Assembly (NCBI GenBank): GCA_035546295.1
Contig: DATKBT010000030.1
Span: 124,001 to 188,000 of the forward strand
DNA: 64,000 nucleotides
Direction: 5' to 3'
Source: DATKBT01 sp035546295
GTDB lineage: Bacteria; Acidobacteriota; Thermoanaerobaculia; Multivoradales; Multivoraceae
Shown here: in pieces, positions 24,178-32,851 of the stretch
Layout: the number at the start of each line of letters is the position of its first letter
Position numbering within the stretch: position 1 is the first letter of the stretch
The notes under the pieces: model-generated
Told to the model about the DNA's origin: nothing
Databases searched by the model: none
The model's input: the letters and a program-made list of their open reading frames with translations, nothing else
Made by a program: the position numbers and the translations under genes

Positions 24178-25479
24178 GTGAGGCAAGTCACTTCCACGAG
24201 CGTGGCGAACGCGGCCGAGCCGGTGTTCGTCATCACCGGCATCGCGCTCTCCGGAAACAAGGGAGCGGCCGCCATGGCGCTCGCCTTGATCCAGGGGATC
24301 GAGCGAAGGGTGCCGGGCGCGCGCTTCGCCCTGTTCACCTACTACCCGCAGGCGGACCGGGAGTGGATCCCGCGTGCTCTTTCCGGTCGCGTGACGCTGG
24401 TCGACGCGGGCCCGGCGCGGGCGCTGCTGCGCTTTCCGCTGCTGCTATGGGCTGGGCTCGCCCGCCGGCTGCGGTTGCCGCCTGCGCTCTGGCGGTGGGG
24501 GACGGCGGTCCGCGCTCTCGACGGCGCCAGCGCATTCCTCGACGCCTCGGGGATCAGCTTCGTGGACGGCCGGGAGAGGTTCCTGCCCTTCAACCTCCTG
24601 GTCACGCTGCCCGGAGTCCTGCTCGGCGTCCCGACGGTCAAGGTCTCACAGGCGCTCGGACCGTTCGAGAACCCCGTCAACCGGGCGGCGGCGCGGTTCG
24701 TCCTCCCCCGCCTCGGCCTGATCTGCGCGCGGGGAGAGGCGACCGAGCGCCATCTCCTGGCGCTCGGGCTCGACAACGTCGCGCGCTACCCGGACGTCAC
24801 CTTCTCCTACCGGCTCGAGGACGACGAGCCGACGCCCGCGCTGCCCGAGGCGCTGGCCGCGGTCAGGCGGAGCGGGGGCGAGTTGATCGGCGTGTCGCCG
24901 AGCCAGGTGGTCTACGCCGCCTGCCGCCGGCAGGGCATCCCCTACCTGCCGATGCTGCGCGACTTCGTCGTCGGCCTGCTCGAAGAGGGCCACGGCGTAC
25001 TGGTGCTGGCGCACTCGGCCCGCCGGGGCACGCGAGCCCGCCACAACAACGACCTGCCGGTGCTCGCCGAGCTCGAGGGGTTGCTCGAGGCGTGCGACGC
25101 CCGCGCACACGAGCGACTCGCGGTTCTCGCCGACGAGCTGTCGCCGACCGCGCTGCGCCGCCTGATCGGCGCTCTCGACCTGCTCGTCGCCTCGAGGTTG
25201 CACGCCGTGGTCGGCGCGCTGTGCATGGGGACCCCCACCCTGGTGATGGGCTGGAGCCACAAGTACGGCGAGATCCTCGCGGCGTTCGACCAGGAGCGCT
25301 TCGCGCTCGACTACGGCGCCCTCGACACGAAGACCCTGTGGCACGGCCTCGAAAGCCTCCGGCGTGATCGTGAGCAATGGCGCGAAGCGCATGGCCCGGC
25401 TCTCGCACGGGAGCGCGAGCACAGCGATCGCTTCTTCGACGATCTGCTGGAGCACATCGGCCTGCTCGAGCGGAGCTGA
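24178..25479 (+). CDS. Polysaccharide pyruvyl transferase family protein
   Basis: A 433-aa protein of the CsaB/WcaK type that transfers pyruvate from phosphoenolpyruvate to a sugar as a ketal. ITGIALSGNKGAAAMALALI is the N-terminal glycine-rich loop, KVSQALGPFENP and ICARGEATERHLLALG follow, and DLLVASRLHAVVGALCMG is the diagnostic SRLHA motif near the C-terminus. GTG 24178 is chosen because the frame further upstream runs through the repeat. The 365-nt repeat block separates it from the FrhB-like gene, but strand and function say it belongs to the same glycan locus. Confidence 0.9.
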   Translation: MRQVTSTSVANAAEPVFVITGIALSGNKGAAAMALALIQGIERRVPGARFALFTYYPQADREWIPRALSGRVTLVDAGPARALLRFPLLLWAGLARRLRLPPALWRWGTAVRALDGASAFLDASGISFVDGRERFLPFNLLVTLPGVLLGVPTVKVSQALGPFENPVNRAAARFVLPRLGLICARGEATERHLLALGLDNVARYPDVTFSYRLEDDEPTPALPEALAAVRRSGGELIGVSPSQVVYAACRRQGIPYLPMLRDFVVGLLEEGHGVLVLAHSARRGTRARHNNDLPVLAELEGLLEACDARAHERLAVLADELSPTALRRLIGALDLLVASRLHAVVGALCMGTPTLVMGWSHKYGEILAAFDQERFALDYGALDTKTLWHGLESLRRDREQWREAHGPALAREREHSDRFFDDLLEHIGLLERS

Positions 25480-25540
25480 GGCCGAACGGAGCGCGCCCGC
25501 GACGAAGCGCCCCGCCGCCACGAGACGCATCTTCCGTAGC

Positions 25541-25560
25541 GGCCGACCCCCTGGTCGGCC
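25541..25560. repeat. REP-like hairpin GGCCGACC-loop-GGTCGGCC
   Basis: Eight-bp perfect arms with loop CCCT. The reverse complement, with ~33 bp of shared flank (GATCGCG...GACG), recurs at 50608-50627, and a related hairpin lies at 43446-43465. There is no T-tract, so it is not a standard terminator. It sits in the 374-nt gap between the pyruvyl transferase and PDZ genes. Confidence 0.55.
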
Positions 25561-25769
25561 GATCGCGACGACGTCTCGGCGCGACGCAACGGTTCGGATC
25601 ACCCGTCCCGTCCCACTCGGCCGCTCGGCGCAGATGCTCCCTCGGTCGAGCCGCCGCCGCTCCTGCAGACCAGCGATCGCGGGCTCGCGGTCGATCGATC
25701 GCCGCCGGGCTCGTCGGTTCGCAGGCCGCGCCTGCCACGCGGTTTCGCCCGCTGCGCCGCGCGATGGCA

Positions 25770-25850
25770 CGACCAGGCGTTTCGCGCGCTGCGCGACCAG
25801 GCATTTCGCGCGTTGCGCGACCAGGCACCTCGTGCGCGACCAGGCGCCGG
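25770..25850. repeat. 24-bp tandem repeat next to the PDZ gene stop
   Basis: Two nearly identical 24-bp units begin CGACCAGGC(G/A)TTTCGCGCG (25770 and 25794), followed by two shortened units keeping CGACCAGGC (25818 and near 25837). The array ends at the CTAG that holds the TAG stop of the minus-strand PDZ gene. No gene is visible in 25480-25853. Confidence 0.6.
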
Positions 25851-25853
25851 CAA

Positions 25854-26909
25854 CTAGATCTTCGAGCCGTCGAGGCTCCACGAGAAGCTGGTCTTCTCCG
25901 CAGCCGGAACGCTGGCGGTGAGCGTGATCCGCTCGCCCTTGCGCACGACGTACAGGTTCACGTTCTCGCCCGCGTCATAGCTCCTGAGGATGCGCAACCC
26001 GTGCGTCGCGTCGCGCGGCTCGCGCTCCCCGATGCGCAGGATCACGTCGCCGGCCCGCAGGCCGAAGGAGTCCCCCTCGGGAGTCCTGAGGACCAGCAGC
26101 CCCTCCTCGGTGCCGAAGTACTCGCCGAGCTCGGCGTCGACGCGCACCAGCTCGACGTCCCCCCAGAGCGATCGGCCGCCGAACGCCCAGGCGAAGCCCG
26201 CGTCGCTTCCCGGGATCAACGGGGTCGTCGAGCGCGCGGCCTCGAGCGCCCTGACCGCAGCCACGGCCGGCGACTCGTAGTGGAAATTCTCGGCTGCGAG
26301 GAGCGGAGCCCGCTCGGCGACCACCGTGAGCTCGAGCGAGTCGTCGTTCCGACGCACCCGCAGCGCGACTTCGTCGCCCGGGTCGAGCGCCCGCGCGAGG
26401 TCGAGGAGCCGATTCGCCGAGCCCGAGCGCCCGCCGAGCACCCCGGCGGCGCCGGAGCGACGCGGGGGCGCGCCGAGCTCCCTGCCGTTCCAGTGCGTGA
26501 TCACGTCCCCCGGCTCCAGACCCGCCCGGTCGGCGGGCCCGTCGGGCACCACCTCCTCGACCAGCACGCCGCCGCTCTCGGGCGTCTCGTCGGTGTCGAC
26601 CGTGATGCCGATGCGCGCGTGAGAGAACAGCGTTCCGCCGACGATGGCGGGGGCGGCGGAGAACCCGCGGCCGAAGACATCCTTCGCTGAGGCGCGCTCG
26701 CTCTTCAGCTCCTCGAGCTGGCGGTTCAGCTGATGGAGCTCGCGCTCGGTGTCGAGCAGCCGGCTGCGCAGCGCCTCGAGCTCGGCGCCGTCCTGGGTCC
26801 GGGCGGCGCCGGCGGCGCTCTGTCCGGTGACGGGCTGGGCGGCCAGCAGCGCGAGCGCGGCGAGCACGACGGCGGCGACCGGTCGAAGAGCGATCCTTTG
26901 GTTCGACAT
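25854..26909 (-). CDS. Exported protein with two PDZ domains
   Basis: A 351-aa protein with an N-terminal signal peptide (VAAVVLAALALLAAQPVTG), a coiled coil (LRSRLLDTERELHQLNRQLEELKSE, residues ~48-72), then two PDZ domains. The first contains VVPDGPADRAGLEPGDVITHWNG (about 115-205). The second contains LRAGDVILRIGEREP (about 255-340). No serine-protease domain is present, so it is not a DegP-type protease but probably a periplasmic binding or sensor protein. It is encoded directly after an ECF sigma/anti-sigma pair, suggesting a role in, or output of, that envelope response. Confidence 0.87.
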   Translation of the reverse strand: MSNQRIALRPVAAVVLAALALLAAQPVTGQSAAGAARTQDGAELEALRSRLLDTERELHQLNRQLEELKSERASAKDVFGRGFSAAPAIVGGTLFSHARIGITVDTDETPESGGVLVEEVVPDGPADRAGLEPGDVITHWNGRELGAPPRRSGAAGVLGGRSGSANRLLDLARALDPGDEVALRVRRNDDSLELTVVAERAPLLAAENFHYESPAVAAVRALEAARSTTPLIPGSDAGFAWAFGGRSLWGDVELVRVDAELGEYFGTEEGLLVLRTPEGDSFGLRAGDVILRIGEREPRDATHGLRILRSYDAGENVNLYVVRKGERITLTASVPAAEKTSFSWSLDGSKI

Positions 26910-26952
26910 GGGACCTCCTGGGGTGACGCGGCGATCTGCGAAGGAAAGGGCT

Positions 26953-27585
26953 TCAGATCGCGCCGATGCGAAGCGGCGTGTGACGAACCTGGACCATGAT
27001 CTCCTGGAGCTCGAGCCGACCGCTCCAGAGCACGATCCGATCGACCAGGGCCTCGGTGCCGAGCTCGCCGGCAGAGGCCTTTGGTGCGGTGCTCGCGAGC
27101 TCGGCGTCGATCCGCTCCAGGCCGTCCTCGAGCAGGATCAGCGCCTGCGCCTGAGCGTTCGTCGTCGAGCGCGTCGAGAGCGCCCGCAGCTCGGCGTCGA
27201 GCAGCTGAGACTGCTCGTGCAGCTCGGCGAGGTGGGCGCGCAGCCGGGCGATCTCGCGTTCCCCCGCGGCCCGCTCCGACGCCGCGGCTCCCCCCCACAT
27301 CACGGCGATCACGGCCGCCGCCGCGGCCAGCCCGAAGAGGGACCGCCCGACCCGCCGGCGCCTGCGCATGCCGGCGATGCGACGGCGGACCTCGGGCCAG
27401 CGATCGCGAGGCGGGCTCGACGCCGGCAGCGCTCGCAGCCGCGCCCGCAGCTGGTGGCTCGCCTCGAGCTCCTCTCGGCAGCGCGCGCAGGAGGCGAGGT
27501 GCTCGCGGCAGCCGTCGCTGGCGCGACCGTCGCGCGCTTCGATCAGCTCGGCGGTCTCGAGGTGTGCTCCGCTCGCCGTGCTCAT
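26953..27585 (-). CDS. Anti-sigma factor with zinc-finger (ZAS) motif
   Basis: A 210-aa protein. Residues 26-36 read CREHLASCARC, giving the HX3CX2C zinc site (H29, C33, C36) of zf-HC2 anti-sigma factors. A single TM helix lies about residues 82-103 (FGLAAAAAVIAVMWGG), followed by an extracytoplasmic coiled coil (AAGEREIARLRAHLAELHEQ) that could sense a signal. Its ATG overlaps the stop of the ECF sigma gene (ATGA, 27582-27585), the standard coupling that keeps the pair at equal amounts. The PDZ gene follows after 43 nt. Confidence 0.92.
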   Translation of the reverse strand: MSTASGAHLETAELIEARDGRASDGCREHLASCARCREELEASHQLRARLRALPASSPPRDRWPEVRRRIAGMRRRRRVGRSLFGLAAAAAVIAVMWGGAAASERAAGEREIARLRAHLAELHEQSQLLDAELRALSTRSTTNAQAQALILLEDGLERIDAELASTAPKASAGELGTEALVDRIVLWSGRLELQEIMVQVRHTPLRIGAI

Positions 27586-28151
27586 GGCCGTTCTCCGATC
27601 AGCTCGCGCAGCCGGCGGTGCGCGCGGGCGAGATGGGACTTGGAAAAGCTGACCGAGCGCTGGGCGAGCTCGGCGATCTCCTCGTGCGTGTACCCCTCGA
27701 CGTCGTGCAGCCAGAGCACGGCGCGGGCGTTCGCGCTCAGGGTGTGGAGCGCGGCCTCGAGGTCGAGACGCCGGTGGGCGCTCGTGGGTCCTGGAGCCGG
27801 GTCGACCAGGACCGCCTCGTCGTCGAGCGGGTCGGCGTGCCGGATCCGCTCGCGCCGCAGCCTCGCGAGCGCCTTGCGCGCCGCGATCGTCCGGATCCAG
27901 CCGCTCAGGCTGCCCTCGCCCCGATACTGGCGGAGGCTCCGCGCGACCTCGATGAAGGTCTCCTGGAGCACCTCCTCGGCGTCTTCCGGACGACGGCAGA
28001 TCCGTCGCGCCAGGTCGTACACGACTCCCTCGTGGAGCCGGTAGAGCGTCTCGAGCGCGGCGAGGTCGCCGCGACGGGCGCGGGCGAGGAGCTGATCCCC
28101 GGCGGACCCCTGCTCTCTCGTCACTCGTTCCTCGACCTTGGTCAGCGTCAC
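27582..28151 (-). CDS. RNA polymerase sigma factor, ECF subfamily
   Basis: A 189-aa sigma70-family protein. Region 2: ALETLYRLHEGVVYDLARRI, PEDAEEVLQETFIEVARSL and the -10-recognition part GSLSGWIRTIAARKALARLRR. Region 4: TLSANARAVLWLHDVEGYTHEEIAELAQRSVSFSKSHLARAHRRL. GTG 28151 has GAGGG 7 nt ahead; GTG 28124 is a possible shorter start. With the membrane anti-sigma encoded next, it should be held at the envelope until a signal frees it. I see no clear autoregulatory promoter upstream. Confidence 0.93.
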   Translation of the reverse strand: MTLTKVEERVTREQGSAGDQLLARARRGDLAALETLYRLHEGVVYDLARRICRRPEDAEEVLQETFIEVARSLRQYRGEGSLSGWIRTIAARKALARLRRERIRHADPLDDEAVLVDPAPGPTSAHRRLDLEAALHTLSANARAVLWLHDVEGYTHEEIAELAQRSVSFSKSHLARAHRRLRELIGERP

Positions 28152-28309
28152 GTCAGTACCCTCAGCACCGTCAGCAGCATCAGCACCACTCGGCCTCTCT
28201 CTACTGGGGATGATGCGCGAGCCGGCGAGATCGTCGCAGGTCGCGAGCAACGAGGCCGGCTGGTCGGCCGGACCACCGGACGCCGTCGGCCCGCGGGTTG
28301 CCTGCGGGG

Positions 28310-28475
28310 CTAGCGTCCTGTAACAGCGATTCGTCACAGAATTCTCGGGCCCTTCTGCCCGCTGGCTGCGTTGCTCCTCCTCGACAGATGCCCGATCTGC
28401 CTTCGTCGAAGCGCCTTGCCAGCGAACAGAATGACCTCGAGCCTTCTGCAACGAACCACTGTTACAGGACACTAG
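28310..28475. repeat. 166-bp MITE-like element with TIRs and CTAG ends
   Basis: The left end CTAGCGTCCTGTAACAG and the right end CTGTTACAGGACACTAG are inverted repeats (22 of 25 positions when extended to ...TTCGT). Inside are two imperfect direct copies of ACAGAAT...TTCTGC and a hairpin around CAGATGCCCGATCTG. No ORF is credible. It fills most of the 368-nt gap between the sigma factor and adenosine deaminase genes. The sequence differs from the GGGCTCGTGG family but has the same CTAG boundary. Confidence 0.7.
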
Positions 28476-28519
28476 GCGCTCGGCGAGGACGGCCGGCCGC
28501 GCGGCGCGACCACACGCCG

Positions 28520-29719
28520 CTACCGCGCTTCGGCCACGCGATCGTAGTAGTCGATGATCTGGCGGACGTAGGCTCGCTTCTCGAGGTAGCTGCCGGGAAA
28601 GAAGCTTCGCTTGAAGCCGTAGATCACCACGTTGCGCAGGTCCTTGGCGGAGAGGTCGAAGGCCTCGCAGGCGAGGTGGATCTCGTTGCTGACGGTGGTG
28701 CGCGACACGAGTCGATTGTCGGTGCACAGCGAGACCGAGAGGCGGTCCTCGACCATGCGCCCGAACGGATGGTCGCTCACCTTGTCGAGCTCGGGCATCG
28801 TCTGCAGGTTCGACGTGATGCAGACCTCGAGCGTGATCCGGCGGTCGGAGATGAACTCCACCAGGCGCTGCACGTAGCGCTCCGGATCGAGCGCCTCGAC
28901 CTGCTCGACTGCGTAGAGGTGGGTGCCGTGGCCGATGCGATCGGCGTGCAGCGAGGTGATCGCCTGGAAGATACTTTCCGGGCCGTAAGCCTCGCCTGCG
29001 TGCACGGTCTTCTTGAGGAAGTTGTCGTGGGCGAACTGGTAGGCCTCGACGTGATGCGAGGCCGGGTGCCCGGCCTCGGCGCCCGCCAGATCGAAGGCGA
29101 CGACCGGCACGCCGAGGCGGTCGCGCGCCTCGACGACCGAGCGGGCCAGCGACAGCGACGCGATGCCGTACACCTTGCGACGCGGCCACTGGTCGAGCAC
29201 GTTGACCAGGCTCCGGAAGTAGGGACTGAAGCCGGCCGTGAACATGCGCATCGCGCAGGCGATGATCCCGTACCGGAAGGGGGGCTCGCCGCGCTCGCGA
29301 ACCGCCTCGGACGCCTCGTGCTCTTTGCGCGCGCGGTCGAGACCCCGGTCGACCGCCTGCAGGACAGCGCCGACATCGAAGCCTGCCCGCACGTGGAGCT
29401 GGGGCGCGAAGCGCACCTCGATGTAGCGGACGCCCTCGGCGAGTGAGTCGAGCGCGAGCTCGTAGGCCGCGCGCTCGAGCGATTCCGCGTCGTCGAGCAC
29501 CGAGCTGGTGTAGGAGAACCCGTGGAGGTACTCGGGCAGGTCCTGGTAGCGCTCCTTGAACACCGTCTCGTGCAGCCCCTCTTGGGTGTAGGAGGGAAGC
29601 TCGACGTTGCGGGCCTTCGCCAGGTCGATCAGCGTTTCGAGCCGGAGCGATCCGTCGAGGTGGACGTGCAGATCCGTCTTCGGGAGCCGCTCGATGAACT
29701 CTCTCGGATAGGGGGCCAT
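28520..29719 (-). CDS. add: Adenosine deaminase family protein
   Basis: A 399-aa metal-dependent amidohydrolase. KTDLHVHLDGSL supplies H18 and H20, VHAGEAYG the third His and the neighbouring residues, RIGHGTHL the catalytic Glu/His region, and SLCTDNRLVS the metal Asp. The TDNRLVS form, rather than TDDP, marks the larger adenosine-deaminase subgroup. Expected reaction: adenosine or deoxyadenosine to inosine plus ammonia in purine salvage. It could also serve the adenine released in hopanoid side-chain formation, but nothing links it directly. ATG 29719 starts just before the conserved N-terminus. Confidence 0.93.
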   Translation of the reverse strand: MAPYPREFIERLPKTDLHVHLDGSLRLETLIDLAKARNVELPSYTQEGLHETVFKERYQDLPEYLHGFSYTSSVLDDAESLERAAYELALDSLAEGVRYIEVRFAPQLHVRAGFDVGAVLQAVDRGLDRARKEHEASEAVRERGEPPFRYGIIACAMRMFTAGFSPYFRSLVNVLDQWPRRKVYGIASLSLARSVVEARDRLGVPVVAFDLAGAEAGHPASHHVEAYQFAHDNFLKKTVHAGEAYGPESIFQAITSLHADRIGHGTHLYAVEQVEALDPERYVQRLVEFISDRRITLEVCITSNLQTMPELDKVSDHPFGRMVEDRLSVSLCTDNRLVSRTTVSNEIHLACEAFDLSAKDLRNVVIYGFKRSFFPGSYLEKRAYVRQIIDYYDRVAEAR

Positions 29720-29833
29720 CGGCGTCGAACCTGTGGTGCGCTCGGGTCTCGCGATCCTTCGGGCCGTCGGGGTGGCGCCGTCGGGACGTTGAACGTACCG
29801 CGCAGCGTATCGCGGAGGCAGGGTCGGGTCATC

Positions 29834-32800
29834 TCACTCGGGCGGCGCCGGCGAAGAGGGGGCGCCAGGCGGCGCCGCGGGCCGCCAGAGGAGGGTGACC
29901 CTGCCCTGGAGGATCGTCGGATCTCGCCTCTCCGGCGCCACCAGCTCGTGGCCGTCGTGGAATTTGCTGCCGATCGGCGGAATCCGATGGAGGATCGCGA
30001 TGCCCTCGGGCAGCTCGGCGCGCGCGCCCCGGACCCCCTCGGGGAAGACCGGCCGGTACAGGCCGAGGAAGGGCTCGGCCGCCGCGGGGCGGCGTGGATC
30101 GCGGCGGGGGACGATCACGAGCTCGCCGTCGGCGGTGTCGAGGCGGGCCCAGCGGACCCCGGAGCGGACCCCCTCGAGCGGCACCGCGATCCGCTCCGCC
30201 GTGGCCGCGCTCGGCGCCGTCCAGAGCCCGAGGTCGGCGCCCTCGAGGCGGTTGCCCCAGACCGCGAACGGGCCGCCCCCCAGCCAGGTGACGCTTTCGA
30301 CGCGCTCGCGCGGATAATCGAAGAGGATGCCCGCGAAGGGCTGCGTGCCGTCGTCCTCGCCGATCCACGACAGCTCGACGGCGCCGTCGTCGCCGACGCT
30401 CCACACCGCTCGCCGGAAGCCGGATTCGTAGGCGACCTCGATGGCGTCGCGATCGCGCCTCCGGGTGAAGCGGGTGGCCCGGACCGAGGGACGGGCGCCG
30501 CTCGTCGAGCGGGCGCCGCCCGCGAGCGGCAGGCGACGTCCGTCGCGCTCGAGCCCGATCAGCTCGCCGCTCGCGGGGTCGAGGAGCAGGCGAGTGCCGC
30601 CCCGCGTGAGCACCAGGGCGACGTCTGTCTGTGCCGGTCGCGAGTCTTCGGCCGAGCCGTTCGCCAGGCTACCCGCCGAGGAGGCCGTCGACGACGTTCG
30701 GCCGCTCGCGACGGGAGCCACCGGAAGCACCGCGCGTGCGACCTCGAGCTGCGGCCGGCCCTTCGCCGCCGGCAGCGTGGCGACGACTTCGAGCGCGCCG
30801 GCGCCGTCGGTCCAGGGAACCCTCACCGCCCCCCTGTTCCCGGGAGCGGCGTCGGGTCCGGGCAGCTCGCCGGCGGCGAGCGGCTCGAGGCTCGTCGCAT
30901 CCTCGAACGGACCGGGAAGGCGGAGGACGCGCCAGGCGATCGTGACATCGGCGAGGGAACGCTCGGTGAAGCGGTTCTCCAGGTGGATCGTGACGCTTGC
31001 CTCCCCTCCTCGGGCTGATGCCGGCGCCGCCGCAGGGTCGGGGAGATCAGGGTCGAGGAGATCAGGGTCGAGGAGATCGGGGTCGAGGAGATCGGGGTCG
31101 AGGTGGAGATCGGGGTCGACAGCGGTCTCGACGACCCGCACCGGCGCGAAGATCTCGCGCACCGCCCGCGCGCTCGGCTCGGCGCGCCTCCAGGGGTCGA
31201 GGATCCCGTCGGGCGCGTAGTTGCCGAACAGGTCGACCTCGCCCCCGCGATCGACGCGCACCACGCCCTCGTCGATCAGCGCCCAGAGGAAGATCCCGGC
31301 GCCGCGTCGAGCGCTCGAGATCGCGCTCCAGTAGCGCCCCAGCGAGGCGCCGCCGCCGCCGTCGAACAGGCCGTGGAGCGCCTCGGTCGGCAGCACCAGG
31401 GAGCGCGGCGACCTCCGTCGCCAGGGAAGCAGACCACGGGGCGAGTCGTCGAGACGCTCGATCAGCTCCCGCCAGCTCGGGTAGTGCCCGGTGTCGAGCC
31501 CCCCGAAGTCGTCCCACGGGTGGATCACGGGCCTCGCCTGCGGGTCGTGCTCGGCGTAAAGCCCGTCCAGCGCGGGGTTCCAGCCCCCCTCGTTGCCGTT
31601 CGCCCAGAGCACGATCGAGGGGTGGTTGACGTCGCGGCGGACCAGCGCTGCGACCAGCGCGGCTCCCACCTCGTCGTCGTAGGCGTCGTGCCAGCCCGGC
31701 AGCTCGTCGATCACGTAGAGCCCCAGCTCGTCGCACGCTTCGAGGAACGCGACGTCGGGTGGATAGTGCGAGGCGCGCACGGCGTTGAAGTGGAGCGCGC
31801 GGATCCGCTCGGCGTCGGCTCGGTTCTGGGCCGCCGACAGCGCGCGCCCCGACTCGGGCCGGAAGGAATGGCGGTTGACGCCCCGGAGCAGGGTGCGGAT
31901 CCCGTTGACGTAGAGGCCGGGCCGAGGACCGTCGAGGCGGATCTCGAGGGTGCGGAAACCGAAGCGCTGGCGAACGCGGTGCAGGGGCTCGCCGCCGGCG
32001 CTCTCGAGCAGGAGCTCGAGATGGTGGAGGTGCGGGTGCTCGTGGCTCCACGTGCGCGCGCCCGCGACCGTGGTCGCGAGCTCGGCTCGCCCCTCGGCGT
32101 CGACGCTCGCTGTGAGCTGCGCCAGCTCCTCGCCGTCCTCGTCGGTCACGCGCCCGAGGAGCCGCGCTCCGGGCGGCGACCCCACCGTCTCGACCAGCGC
32201 CCGCAGCACGCCATCGGCTCGGGCCTCGATTGCGACGTGGTCGATCGAGGCGGCGGGATGGGCGTCGAGGTAAACGGGCCGGTAGATCCCGCCGAAGATC
32301 CAGTAGTCGGCCTCGCGCTCGGCCGCCTCCACGGAGCGGTTCGCGGAGCGCTCCCGGACGGTGACCTCGAGGCGGTTCGAGCCGCCGACGCGAACCAGCG
32401 ACGTGACGTCGTAGCCGAAGCGCGTGAAGCCTCCCCGGTGCACGGGACCGGCCGAGGCGCCGTTGAGCTCGACCGAGGTGTCGGTCATCGCGCCCTCGAA
32501 CACCAGCTCGAGCCGGCGCCCGGACCAGTGTGCGGGGACCTCGAAGTCGAGCGAGTAGAAGCCCTCCTCGGCCGGAGGATCGTCCTGCTGGCCGTAGGCG
32601 TAGGTGCCGAAGCCATGGAGCTCCCACTGCGACGGCACCGGGATCGTCGCGTGCTCGCCGGCGCGAGCTCCCGAGGAGACGCGGAAGCCCCACGGCCGCG
32701 GGTCGGCGGCGTCGGGTCCGGAGAGGTCGAGGCGCTCGGTGACGGGCGCCGCCGGGCGCACTCCTTCCTCGCTGGGCCGGCTTCCTGCCGGGAGGCGCAC

Positions 32801-32851
32801 GGGCGCCACGAGCACCACGAGCGCCAGGGCGACCGGGAGCCGAAGGAGCAT
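29834..32851 (-). CDS. Glycoside hydrolase family 2 (beta-galactosidase-like), exported
   Basis: A 1005-aa protein: signal peptide (LRLPVALALVVLVAPVRLPAG), sugar-binding domain (VPSQWELHGFGTYAYGQQDD, WSGRRLELVFEGAMTD), immunoglobulin-like domain, then a TIM barrel with RGVNRHSFRPESG, the acid/base Glu in LWANGNEGG and the probable nucleophile in LPTEALHG. A beta-galactosidase small-chain-like domain is at the C-terminus (GVRSGVRWARLDTADGEL, GIAILHRIPPIGSKFHDGHE). It should release beta-linked sugars outside the cytoplasm. ATG 32851 starts at the signal peptide; upstream frame has no homology. A linker at about residues 580-605 is a 15-bp tandem repeat. Confidence 0.9.
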   Translation of the reverse strand: MLLRLPVALALVVLVAPVRLPAGSRPSEEGVRPAAPVTERLDLSGPDAADPRPWGFRVSSGARAGEHATIPVPSQWELHGFGTYAYGQQDDPPAEEGFYSLDFEVPAHWSGRRLELVFEGAMTDTSVELNGASAGPVHRGGFTRFGYDVTSLVRVGGSNRLEVTVRERSANRSVEAAEREADYWIFGGIYRPVYLDAHPAASIDHVAIEARADGVLRALVETVGSPPGARLLGRVTDEDGEELAQLTASVDAEGRAELATTVAGARTWSHEHPHLHHLELLLESAGGEPLHRVRQRFGFRTLEIRLDGPRPGLYVNGIRTLLRGVNRHSFRPESGRALSAAQNRADAERIRALHFNAVRASHYPPDVAFLEACDELGLYVIDELPGWHDAYDDEVGAALVAALVRRDVNHPSIVLWANGNEGGWNPALDGLYAEHDPQARPVIHPWDDFGGLDTGHYPSWRELIERLDDSPRGLLPWRRRSPRSLVLPTEALHGLFDGGGGASLGRYWSAISSARRGAGIFLWALIDEGVVRVDRGGEVDLFGNYAPDGILDPWRRAEPSARAVREIFAPVRVVETAVDPDLHLDPDLLDPDLLDPDLLDPDLPDPAAAPASARGGEASVTIHLENRFTERSLADVTIAWRVLRLPGPFEDATSLEPLAAGELPGPDAAPGNRGAVRVPWTDGAGALEVVATLPAAKGRPQLEVARAVLPVAPVASGRTSSTASSAGSLANGSAEDSRPAQTDVALVLTRGGTRLLLDPASGELIGLERDGRRLPLAGGARSTSGARPSVRATRFTRRRDRDAIEVAYESGFRRAVWSVGDDGAVELSWIGEDDGTQPFAGILFDYPRERVESVTWLGGGPFAVWGNRLEGADLGLWTAPSAATAERIAVPLEGVRSGVRWARLDTADGELVIVPRRDPRRPAAAEPFLGLYRPVFPEGVRGARAELPEGIAILHRIPPIGSKFHDGHELVAPERRDPTILQGRVTLLWRPAAPPGAPSSPAPPE
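31037..31115 (-). repeat. In-frame 15-bp tandem repeat (LLDPD linker)
   Basis: Five or so units of GGTCGAGGAGATC(A/G)(G) encode repeated LDPDL in the GH2 protein, between the catalytic barrel and the next beta domain. Being a multiple of three, changes in copy number would only alter linker length. Confidence 0.85.

Noticed and set aside
24133..24178. Earlier start for the pyruvyl transferase inside the repeat
   Set aside because: The added residues come from the repeat sequence and are not part of the family fold; GTG 24178 follows directly.
28150..28200. ECF autoregulatory promoter before the sigma gene
   Set aside because: No AAC/CGT-type pair with suitable spacing could be found; only short CAGCA-like repeats are visible.
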